Both the position numbers and the translations under genes were made by a program. A stretch of DNA of 64,000 nt from Ptiloglossa arizonensis (lineage: Eukaryota > Arthropoda > Insecta > Hymenoptera > Colletidae): NCBI RefSeq assembly GCF_051014685.1, contig NW_027478602.1:558001-622000 (forward strand), written 5' to 3'. Below, in pieces: positions 49,961 to 61,137 of the stretch; the first letter of the stretch is position 1; the number at the start of each line of letters is the position of its first letter. Below the pieces are notes generated by a model. It searched no databases. It was not told the origin of the DNA and saw only the letters and a program-made list of their open reading frames with translations.

Positions 49961-52640
49961 CTTATCCCAAAAATTCCTGTTGCTTGTGAAAGTAGAAACT
50001 CGCCCGATTATAACGGTATGTGTGTTTTTTCCCTAGCCCATTCTGGTTAAGCGTTTGGATCAGCAGAATTGCGAAAAATTGTATGCCTTCTCAACCATTT
50101 CTTGGCTTCAAACTCCCATATCTCGAGAACAGATTGACCTAACCCAAAAATTCCTGTTGCGTGTGAAAGTAGAAACTCGCCCGTTTACAACGGTATGTGT
50201 ATTTTTTCTCTAGCCCATTCTGGTTAAGCGTTTGGAGCAGCAGAAGTGCGAAAAATTTGTTGTCTTCTCAACTATTTTTTGGCTTCAAACTCCCATATCT
50301 CCCGAACGGATTGACCTAACCCAAAAATTCCTATTGCATCTGAAAGTCGAAACTCGCCCGATTACAACAGTATGTGTATTTTTTCCCTAGGCCATTCTGG
50401 TTAAGCGTTTGGATCAGCAGAATTGCGAAAAATTGTATGCCTTCTCAACCATTTCTTGGCTTCAAACTCCCATATCTCGCGAACGGATTGACCTAACCCA
50501 AAAATTCCTGTTGCGTCTTTAAGTAGAAACTCGCCCGATTACAGCGGTATGTGTATTTTTTCGCTAGGCCATTCTGGTTAAGCGTTTGGAGCAGCAGAAG
50601 TGCGAAAAATTTGTTGTCTTCTCAACCATTTCTTGGCTTCAAACTCCCATATCTCCCGAACGGATTGACCTAACCCAAAAAATCCTATTGCATCTGAAAG
50701 TAGAAACTCGCCCGATTACAAAGGTATGTGTATTTTTTCCCCAGGCCATTCTGGTTAAGCGTTTGGAGCAGCAGAATTGTGAAAAATTTTTTGCCTTCTC
50801 TACCATTTCTTGGCTTCAAACTCCCATATCTCGCGAACGGATTGACCTAACCCAAAAATTTCTATTGCATCTGAAAGTAGAAACACGCCCGATTACAAGG
50901 GTATGTGTATTTTTTCCCTAGCCCATTCTGGTTAAGCGTTTGGAGCAGCAGAAGTGCGAAAAATTTGTTGTCTTCTCAACCATTTCTTGGCTTCAAACTC
51001 CCATATCTCCCGAACGGATTGACCTAACCCAAAAATTCCTATTGCATCTGAAAGTCGAAACTCGCCCGATTACAACAGTATGTGTATTTTTTCCCTAGGC
51101 CATTCTGGTTAAGCGTTTGGATCAGCAGAATTGCGAAAAATTGTATGCCTTCTCAACCATTTCTTGGCTTCAAACTCCCATATCTCGCGAACGGATTGAC
51201 CTAACCCAAAAATTCCTGTTGCGTCTTTAAGTAGAAACTCGCCCGATTACAACGGTATGTGTATTTTTTCGCTAGGCCATTCTGGTTAAGCGTTTGGAGC
51301 AGCAGAAGTGCGAAAAATTTGTTGTCTTCTCAACCATTTCTTGGCTTCAAACTCCCATATCTCCCGAACGGATTGACCTAACCCAAAATTTCCTATTGCA
51401 TCTGAAAGTCGAAACTCGCCCGATTACAACAGTATGTGTATTTTTTCCCTAGACCATTCTGGTTAAGCGTTTGGATCAGCAGAATTGCGAAAAATTGTAT
51501 GCCTTCTCAACCATTTCTTGGCTTCAAACTCCCATATCTGGCGAACGGATTGACCTAACCCAAAAATTCCTGTTGCGTCTTTAAGTAGAAACTCGCCCGA
51601 TTACAACGGTATGTGTATTTTCTCGCTAGGCCATTCTGGTTAAGCGTTTGGAGCAGCAGAAGTGCGAAAAATTTATTGTCTTCTCAACCATTTCTTGGCT
51701 TCAAACTCCCATATCTCCCGAACGGATTGACCTAACCCAAAAAATCCTATTGCATCTGAAAGTAGAAACTCGCCCGATTACAAAGGTATGTGTATTTTTT
51801 CCCTAAGCCATTCTGGTTAAGCGTTTGGAGCAGCAGAATTGTGAAAAATTTTTTGCCTTCTCTACCATTTCTTGGCTTCAAACTCCCATATCTCGCGAAC
51901 GGATTGACCTAACCGAAAAATTTCTATTGTATCTGAAAGTAGAAACACGCCCGATTACAAGGGTATGTGTATTTTTTCCCTAGGTCATTCTGGTTAAGCG
52001 TTTGGAGCAGCAGAATTGCGAAAAATTTTTTGCCTTCTCAACCATTCCTTGTCTTCAAACTCCCATATCTCGCGAACGGATTGACCTAACCCAAAAATTC
52101 CTGTTGCGTGTGAAAGTAGAAACTCGCCCGTTTACAACGGTATGTGTATTTTTTCCCTAGGCCATTCTGGTTAAGCGTTTGGATCAGCAGAATTGCGAAA
52201 AATTGTATGCCTTCTCAACCAATTCTTGGCTTCAAACTCCCATATCTCGCGAACGGATTGACCTAACCCAAAAATTCCTGTTGCGTCTTTAAGTAGAAAC
52301 TCGCCCGATTACAACGGTATGTGTATTTTTTCCCTAGGCCATTCTGGTTAAGCGTTTGGATCAGTAGAATTGCGAAAAATGTTTTGCCTTCTCTACCATT
52401 TCTTGGCTTCAAACTCCGATATCTCGCGAACGGATTGACCCAACCCAAAAATTCCAATTGCATCTGAAAGTAGAAACTCGCCCGATAACAACGGTATGTG
52501 TATTTTTTCCCTAGGCCATTCTGGTTAAGCGTTTGGATCAGCAGAATTGCGAAAAATTGTATGCCTCCTCAACCATTTCTTGGCTTCGAACTCCCATATC
52601 TCGCGAACAGATTGACTTAACCCAAAAATTCCTGTTGCGT
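49961..52640 (+). repeat. Cassette and modular monomers, left copy
   Basis: The first part (to about 50500) is the cassette also present near 55977, 58099 and 60574. After that, monomers ending GTTGCGTCTTTAAG occur at 50513, 51221, 51575, 52283 and 52637, that is every 708, 354, 708 and 354 bp (four, two, four, two monomers). The segment from about 50525 matches 61138 onward at 10613 bp. Modules are: A with CTCCCGAACGG and ACAAAGG; B with TTGTGAAAAA, ACACGCCC and ACAAGGG; C with CTCCCGAACGG, GTCGAAAC and ACAACAGTA; and D with TTGTATGCC and CTTTAAG. Confidence 0.8.
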
Positions 52641-52750
52641 CTTTAAGTAGAAACTCGCCCGATTACAACGGTATGTGTATTTTTTCGCTAGGCCATTCTG
52701 GTTAAGCGTTTGGAGCAGCAGAAGTGCGAAAAATTTGTTGTCTTCTCAAC
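52290..52750 (+). repeat. Long-range copy of 36370-36830
   Basis: GGATCAGTAG, AACTCCGATATC, GATTGACCCAACCC, CCCGATAACAACGG, TTGTATGCCTCCTC and GAACAGATTGACTTAACC occur in the same order at both places. The GATAAC marker lies at 36566 and 52484, 15918 bp apart (90 x 177 minus 12). Because GATAAC and GCCTCCTC are otherwise rare, shared descent is more likely than chance. Confidence 0.75.
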
Positions 52751-54340
52751 CATTTCTTGGCTTCAAACTCCTATATCTCCCGAACGGATTGACCTAACCC
52801 AAAAAATCCTATTGCATCTGAAAGTAGAAACTCGCCCGATTACAAAGGTATGTCTATTTTTTCCCTAGGCAATTCTGGTTAAGCGTTTGGAGCAGCAGAA
52901 TTGCGAAAAATTTGTTGTCTTCTCAACCATTTCTTAGCTTCAAACTCCCATATCTCGTGAACGGATTGACCTAACCCAAAAATTCCTTTTGCGTCTGAAA
53001 GTAGAAACTCGCCCGATTACAACGGTATGTGTATTTTTTTCCTAGGCCATTCTGGTTAAGCGTTTGGAGCAGCAGAAGTGCGAAAACTTTGTTGTCTTCT
53101 TAACCATTTCTTGGCTTCAATCTCCCATATCTCGCGAACGGATTGACCTAACCCAAAAATTCCTATTGCATCTGAAAGTAGAAACTCGCCCGATTACAAC
53201 GGTATGTGTATTTTTTCCCTAGGCCATTCTGGTTAAGCGTTTGGATCAGCAGAATTGCGAAAAATGTTTTGCCTTCTCTACCATTTCTTGGCTTCAAACT
53301 CCCATATTTCGCGAACGGATTGACTTAACCCAAAAATTCCAATTGCATCTGAACGTAGAAACTCGCCCGATTACAACGGTATGTGTATTTTTTCCCTAGG
53401 CCATTCTGGTTAAGCTTTTGGATCAGCAGAATTGCGAAAAATTGTATGCCTTCTCAACCATTTCTTGGCTTCAAACTCCCATATCTCGCGAACGGATTGA
53501 CCTAACCCAAAAATTCCTGTTGCGTGTGAAAGTAAAAACTCGCCCGATTACAACGGTATGTGTATTTTTTCCCTAGCCCATTCTGGTTAAGCGTTTGGAG
53601 CAGCAGAATTGCGAAAAATTTGTTGACTTCTCAACCATTTCTTAGCTTCAGAGTCCCATATCTCGCGAACGGATTGACCTAACCCAAAAATTCCTAGTGC
53701 ATCTGAAAGTAGAAACTCGCCCGATTACAACGGTATGTGTATTTTTTCCCTAGGCCATTCTGGTTAAGCGTTTGGATCAGCAGAATTGCGAAAAATGTTT
53801 TGCCTTCTCTACCATTTCTTGGCTTCAAACTCCCATATCTCGCGAACGGATTGACTTAACCCAAAAATTCCAATTGCATCTGAACGTAGAAACTCGCCCG
53901 ATTACAACGGTATGTGTATTTTTTCCCTAGCCCATTCTGGCTAAGCGTTTGGAGCAGCAGAATTGCGAAAAATTTGTTGTCTTCTCAACCATTTCTCAGC
54001 TTCAAAGTCCCATATCTCGCGAACGGATTGACCTAACTCAAAAATTCCTGTTGCCTGTGAAAGCAGAAACTCGCCGGATTACAACGGTATGTGTATTTTT
54101 TCCCTAGGCCATTCTGGTTAAGCTTTTGGATCAGCAGAATTGCGAAAAATTGTATGCCTTCTCAACCATTTCTTGGCTTCAAACACCCATATCTCGCGAA
54201 CGGATTGACCTAACCCAAAAATTCCTGTTGCGTGTGAAAGTAAAAACTCGCCCGATTACAACGGTATGTGTATTTTTTCCCTAGGCCATTCTGGTTAAGC
54301 GTTTGGAGCAGCAGAAGTGCGAAAACTTTGTTGTCTTCTT
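52751..54340 (+). repeat. Monomers related to 38.7-39.6 kb, preceding the 2122-bp block
   Basis: From about 53400 to 54300 the five-monomer order matches 38720-39620, including the rare TTCAGAGTCCC (53648 and 38969, 14679 bp apart), TTAAGCTTTTGGATC and CTGGCTAAGC. The stretch to 53400 contains single-copy variants such as TATGTCTATTTT near 52850 and ATCTCGTGAACGG near 52953. Confidence 0.75.
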
Positions 54341-56462
54341 AACCATTTCTTGGCTTCAAACTCCCATATCTCGCGAACGGATTGACCTAACCCAAAAATT
54401 CCTGTTGCGTGTGAAAGTAAAAACTCGCCCGATTACAACGGTATGTGTATTTTTTCCCTAGGCCATTCTGGTTAAGTCTTTGGAGCGGCAGAATTGCGAA
54501 AAATTTTTTGCCTTCTCAACCATTTCTTAGCTTCAAACTCCCATATCTCGCGAACGGATTGACCTAACCCAAAAAATCCTATTGCATCTGAAAGTAGAAA
54601 CTCGTCCGATTACAAAGGTATGTGTATTTTTTCCCTAGGCCATTCTGGTTAAGCGTTTGGAGCAGCAGAATTGCGAAAAATTTGTTTTCTTCTCAACCAT
54701 TTCTTAGCTTCAAACTCCCATATCTCGCGAACGGATTGACCTAACCCAAAAATTCCTTTTGCGCTTGAAAGTAGAAACTCGCCCGATTACAACGGTATGT
54801 GTATTTTTTTCCTAGGCCATTCTGGTTAAGCGTTTGGAGCTGCAGAAGTGCGAAAACTTTGTTGTCTTCTTAACCATTTCTTGGCTTCAAACTCCCATAT
54901 CTCGCGAACGGATTGACCTAACCCAAAAATTCCTGTTGCCTGTGAAAGCAGAAACTCGCCGGATTATAACGGTATGTGTATTTTTCCCTAGGCCATTCTG
55001 GTTAAGCGTTTGGAGCAGCGGAAGTGCGAAAACTTTGTTTTCTTCTTAACCATTTCTTGGCTTCAATCTCCCATATCTCGCGAACGGACTGACCTAACCC
55101 AACAATTCCTATTGCATCTGAAAGTAGAAACTCGCCCGATTACAACGGTATGTGTATTTTTTCCCTAGGCCATTCTGGTTAAGCGTTTGGATCAGCAGAA
55201 TTGCGAAAAATTGTATGCCTTCTCAACCATTTCTTGGCTTCAAACTCCCATATCTCGCGAACGGATTGACCTAACCCAAAAATTCCTATTGCATCTGAAA
55301 GTAGAAACTCGCCCGATTACAACGGTATGTGTATTTTTTCCCTAGGCCATTCTGGTTAAGCGTTTGGATCAGCAGAATTGCGAAAAATGTTTTGCCTTCT
55401 CTACCATTTCTTGGCTTCAAACTCCCATATTTCGCGAACGGATTGACTTAACCCAAAAATTCCAATTGCATCTGAACGTAGAAACTCGCCCGATTACAAC
55501 GGTATGTGTATTTTTTCCCTAGCCCATTCTGGTTAAGCGTTTGGAGCAGCAGAATTGCGAAAAATTTGTTGTCTTCTCAACCATTTCTCAGCTTCAAAGT
55601 CCCATATCTCGCGAACGGATTGACCTAACGCAAAATTCCTATTGCATCTGAAAGTAGAAACTCGCCCGATTACAACGGTATGTGTATTCTTTCCCTAGGC
55701 CATTCTGGTTAAGCGTTTGGATCAGCAGAATTGCGAAAAATTGTATGCCTTCTCAACCATTTCTTGGCTTCAAACTCCCATATCTCGCGAACAGATTGAC
55801 CTAACCCAAAAATTCCTGTTGCGTGTGAAAGTAAATACTCGCCCGATTACAAAGGTATGTGTATTTTTTCCCTAGGCCATTCTGGTTAAGCGTTTGGAGC
55901 AGCAGAAGTGCGAAAACTTTGTTGTCTTCTTAACCATTTCTTGGCTTCAAACTCCCATATCTCGCGAACGAATTGACTTATCCCAAAAATTCCTGTTGCT
56001 TGTGAAAGTAGAAACTCGCCCGATTACAACGGTATGTGTGTTTTTTCCCTAGCCCATTCTGGTTAAGCGTTTGGATCAGCAGAATTGCGAAAAATTGTAT
56101 GCCTTCTCAACCATTTCTTGGCTTCAAACTCCCATATCTCGAGAACAGATTGACCTAACCCAAAAATTCCTGTTGCGTGTGAAAGTAGAAACTCGCCCGT
56201 TTACAACGGTATGTGTATTTTTTCTCTAGCCCATTCTGGTTAAGCGTTTGGAGCAGCAGAAGTGCGAAAAATTTGTTGTCTTCTCAACTATTTTTTGGCT
56301 TCAAACTCCCATATCTCCCGAACGGATTGACCTAACCCAAAAATTCCTATTGCATCTGAAAGTCGAAACTCGCCCGATTACAACAGTATGTGTATTTTTT
56401 CCCTAGGCCATTCTGGTTAAGCGTTTGGATCAGCAGAATTGCGAAAAATTGTATGCCTTCTC
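54341..56462 (+). repeat. 2122-bp form of the 12-mer, copy 1
   Basis: Markers recur every 2122 bp (54834, 56956 and 59078 for GCAGAAGTGCGAAAAC followed by CTGTTGCCTGTG). The unit is 12 x 177 minus 2, the two losses being GTGTATTTTTCCC and TAACGCAAAATTCC. It differs from the 2120-bp form by replacing the GACATACCC part with the cassette CGAATTGACTTATCCC, CTCGAGAACAG and CGTTTACAACGG. Copy-specific changes are AAGTCTTTGGAGCGG near 54476 and GGAGCTGCAG near 54837. Confidence 0.9.
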
Positions 56463-58584
56463 AACCATTTCTTGGCTTCAAACTCCCATATCTCGCGAAC
56501 GGATTGACCTAACCCAAAAATTCCTGTTGCGTGTGAAAGTAAAAACTCGCCCGATTACAACGGTATGTGTATTTTTTCCCTAGGCCATTCTGGTTAAGTG
56601 TTTGGAGCGGCAGAATTGCGAAAAATTTTTTGCCTTCTCAACCATTTCTTAGCTTCAAACTCCCATATCTCGCGAACGGATTGACCTAACCCAAAAAATC
56701 CTATTGCATCTGAAAGTAGAAACTCGCCCGATTACAAAGGTATGTGTATTTTTTCCCTAGGCCATTCTGGTTAAGCGTTTGGAGCAGCAGAATTGCGAAA
56801 AATTTGTTTTCTTCTCAACCATTTCTTAGCTTCAAACTCCCATATCTCGCGAACGGATTGACCTAACCCAAAAATTCCTTTTGCGCTTGAAAGTAGAAAC
56901 TCGCCCGATTACAACGGTATGTGTATTTTTTTCCTAGGCCATTCTGGTTAAGCGTTTGGAGCAGCAGAAGTGCGAAAACTTTGTTGTCTTCTTAACCATT
57001 TCTTGGCTTCAAACTCCCATATCTCGCGAACGGATTGACCTAACCCAAAAATTCCTGTTGCCTGTGAAAGCAGAAACTCGCCGGATTATAACGGTATGTG
57101 TATTTTTCCCTAGGCCATTCTGGTTAAGCGTTTGGAGCAGCGGAAGTGCGAAAACTTTGTTTTCTTCTTAACCATTTCTTGGCTTCAATCTCCCATATCT
57201 CGCGAACGGACTGACCTAACCCAACAATTCCTATTGCATCTGAAAGTAGAAACTCGCCCGATTACAACGGTATGTGTATTTTTTCCCTAGGCCATTCTGG
57301 TTAAGCGTTTGGATCAGCAGAATTGCGAAAAATTGTATGCCTTCTCAACCATTTCTTGGCTTCAAACTCCCATATCTCGCGAACGGATTGACCTAACCCA
57401 AAAATTCCTATTGCATCTGAAAGTAGAAACTCGCCCGATTACAACGGTATGTGTATTTTTTCCCTAGGCCATTCTGGTTAAGCGTTTGGATCAGCAGAAT
57501 TGCGAAAAATGTTTTGCCTTCTCTACCATTTCTTGGCTTCAAACTCCCATATTTCGCGAACGGATTGACTTAACCCAAAAATTCCAATTGCATCTGAACG
57601 TAGAAACTCGCCCGATTACAACGGTATGTGTATTTTTTCCCTAGCCCATTCTGGTTAAGCGTTTGGAGCAGCAGAATTGCGAAAAATTTGTTGTCTTCTC
57701 AACCATTTCTCAGCTTCAAAGTCCCATATCTCGCGAACGGATTGACCTAACGCAAAATTCCTATTGCATCTGAAAGTAGAAACTCGCCCGATTACAACGG
57801 TATGTGTATTCTTTCCCTAGGCCATTTTGGTTAAGCGTTTGGATCAGCAGAATTGCGAAAAATTGTATGCCTTCTCAACCATTTCTTGGCTTCAAACTCC
57901 CATATCTCGCGAACAGATTGACCTAACCCAAAAATTCCTGTTGCGTGTGAAAGTAAATACTCGCCCGATTACAAAGGTATGTGTATTTTTTCCCTAGGCC
58001 ATTCTGGTTAAGCGTTTGGAGCAGCAGAAGTGCGAAAACTTTGTTGTCTTCTTAACCATTTCTTGGCTTCAAACTCCCATATCTCGCGAACGAATTGACT
58101 TATCCCAAAAATTCCTGTTGCTTGTGAAAGTAGAAACTCGCCCGATTACAACGGTATGTGTGTTTTTTCCCTAGCCCATTCTGGTTAAGCGTTTGGATCA
58201 GCAGAATTGCGAAAAATTGTATGCCTTCTCAACCATTTCTTGGCTTCAAACTCCCATATCTCGAGAACAGATTGACCTAACCCAAAAATTCCTGTTGCGT
58301 GTGAAAGTAGAAACTCGCCCGTTTACAACGGTATGTGTATTTTTTCTCTAGCCCATTCTGGTTAAGCGTTTGGAGCAGCAGAAGTGCGAAAAATTTGTTG
58401 TCTTCTCAACTATTTTTTGGCTTCAAACTCCCATATCTCCCGAACGGATTGACCTAACCCAAAAATTCCTATTGCATCTGAAAGTCGAAACTCGCCCGAT
58501 TACAACAGTATGTGTATTTTTTCCCTAGGCCATTCTGGTTAAGCGTTTGGATCAGCAGAATTGCGAAAAATTGTATGCCTTCTC
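56463..58584 (+). repeat. 2122-bp form of the 12-mer, copy 2
   Basis: This near-identical copy of 54341-56462 has a private change, GGCCATTTTGG near 57824. Confidence 0.9.
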
Positions 58585-59958
58585 AACCATTTCTTGGCTT
58601 CAAACTCCCATATCTCGCGAACGGATTGACCTAACCCAAAAATTCCTGTTGCGTGTGAAAGTAAAAACTCGCCCGATTACAACGGTATGTGTATTTTTTC
58701 CCTAGGCCATTCTGGTTAAGTGTTTGGAGCGGCAGAATTGCGAAAAATTTTTTGCCTTCTCAACCATTTCTTAGCTTCAAACTCCCATATCTCGCGAACG
58801 GATTGACCTAACCCAAAAAATCCTATTGCATCTGAAAGTAGAAACTCGCCCGATTACAAAGGTATGTGTATTTTTTCCCTAGGCCATTCTGGTTAAGCGT
58901 TTGGAGCAGCAGAATTGCGAAAAATTTGTTTTCTTCTCAACCATTTCTTAGCTTCAAACTCCCATATCTCGCGAACGGATTGACCTAACCCAAAAATTCC
59001 TTTTGCGCTTGAAAGTAGAAACTCGCCCGATTACAACGGTATGTGTATTTTTTTCCTAGGCCATTCTGGTTAAGCGTTTGGAGCAGCAGAAGTGCGAAAA
59101 CTTTGTTGTCTTCTTAACCATTTCTTGGCTTCAAACTCCCATATCTCGCGAACGGATTGACCTAACCCAAAAATTCCTGTTGCCTGTGAAAGCAGAAACT
59201 CGCCGGATTATAACGGTATGTGTATTTTTCCCTAGGCCATTCTGGTTAAGCGTTTGGAGCAGCGGAAGTGCGAAAACTTTGTTTTCTTCTTAACCATTTC
59301 TTGGCTTCAATCTCCCATATCTCGCGAACGGACTGACCTAACCCAACAATTCCTATTGCATCTGAAAGTAGAAACTCGCCCGATTACAACGGTATGTGTA
59401 TTTTTTCCCTAGGCCATTCTGGTTAAGCGTTTGGATCAGCAGAATTGCGAAAAATTGTATGCCTTCTCAACCATTTCTTGGCTTCAAACTCCCATATCTC
59501 GCGAACGGATTGACCTAACCCAAAAATTCCTATTGCATCTGAAAGTAGAAACTCGGCCGATTACAACGGTATGTGTATTTTTTCCCTAGGCCATTCTGGT
59601 TAAGCGTTTGGATCAGCAGAATTGCGAAAAATGTTTTGCCTTCTCTACCATTTCTTGGCTTCAAACTCCCATATTTCGCGAACGGATTGACTTAACCCAA
59701 AAATTCCAATTGCATCTGAACGTAGAAACTCGCCCGATTACAACGGTATGTGTATTTTTTCCCTAGCCCATTCTGGTTAAGCGTTTGGAGCAGCAGAATT
59801 GCGAAAAATTTGTTGTCTTCTCAACCATTTCTCAGCTTCAAAGTCCCATATCTCTCGAACGGATTGACCTAACGCAAAATTCCTATTGCATCTGAAAGTA
59901 GAAACTCGCCCGATTACAACGGTATGTGTATTCTTTCCCTAGGCCATTCTGGTTAAGC
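58585..59958 (+). repeat. 2122-bp form of the 12-mer, partial copy 3
   Basis: Eight monomers continue the 2122-bp period to 59958. There TTAAGCTTTTGG replaces TTAAGCGTTTGG, and the array switches to the GACATACCC monomer typical of the older 2120-bp form. Private changes include ACTCGGCCGATT near 59552 and ATCTCTCGAACGG near 59851. Confidence 0.88.
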
Positions 59959-61137
59959 TTTTGGATCAGCAGAATTGCGAAAAATTGTATGCCTTCTCAA
60001 CCATTTCTTGGCTTCAAACTCCCATATCTCGCGAACGGATTGACATACCCAAAAATTCCTGTTGCGTGTGAAAGTAAAAACTCGCCCGATTACAACGGTA
60101 TGTGTATTTTTTCCCTAGCCCATTCTGGTTAAGCGTTTGGAGCAGCAGAATTGCGAAAAATTGTATGCCTTCTCAACCATTTCTTAGCTTCAAAGTCCCA
60201 TATCTCGCGAACGGATTGACCTAACCCAAAAATTCCTAGTGCATCTGAACGTAGAAACTCGCCCGATTACAACGGTATGTGTATTTTTTCCCTAGGCCAT
60301 TCTGGTTAAGCGTTTGGATCAGCAGAATTGCGAAAAATTGTATGCCTTCTCAACCATTTCTTGGCTTCAAACTCCCATATCTCGCGAACAGATTGACCTA
60401 ACCCAAAAATTCCTGTTGCGTGTGAAAGTAAATACTCGCCCGATTACAAAGGTATGTGTATTTTTTCCCTAGGCCATTCTGGTTAAGCGTTTGGAGCAGC
60501 AGAAGTGCGAAAACTTTGTTGTCTTCTTAACCATTTCTTGGCTTCAAACTCCCATATCTCGCGAACGAATTGACTTATCCCAAAAATTCCTGTTGCTTGT
60601 GAAAGTAGAATCTCGCCCGATTACAACGGTATGTGTGTTTTTTCCCTAGCCCATTCTCGTTAAGCGTTTGGATCAGCAGAATTGCGAAAAATTGTATGCC
60701 TTCTCAACCATTTCTTGGCTTCAAACTCCCATATCTCGAGAACAGATTGACCTAACCCAAAAATTCCTGTTGCGTGTGAAAGTAGAAACTCGCCCGTTTA
60801 CAACGGTATGTGTATTTTTTCTCTAGCCCATTCTGGTTAAGCGTTTGGAGCAGCAGAAGTGCGAAAAATTTGTTGTCTTCTCAACTATTTCTTGGCTTCA
60901 AACTCCCATATCTCCCGAACGGATTGACCTAACCCAAAAATTCCTATTGCATCTGAAAGTCGAAACTCGCCCGATTACAACAGTATGTGTATTTTTTCCC
61001 TAGGCCATTCTGGTTAAGCGTTTGGATCAGCAGAATTGCGAAAAATTGTATGCCTTCTCAACCATTTCTTGGCTTCAAACTCCCATATCTCGCGAACGGA
61101 TTGACCTAACCCAAAAATTCCTGTTGCGTCTTTAAGT
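59959..61137 (+). repeat. Recombinant stretch joining older and newer 12-mer forms
   Basis: The GACATACCC monomer (about 60041) and the CCTAGTGCATCTGAACG monomer match 46150-46500. Sequence from about 60307 then matches 57840-58605 (AGTAAATACTCG, CGAATTGACTTATCCC, CTCGAGAACAG, CGTTTACAACGG, ACAACAGTA). The monomer at about 60146 combines AATTGTATGCC with TTAGCTTCAAAGTCCC, a hybrid of two classes. Confidence 0.78.
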
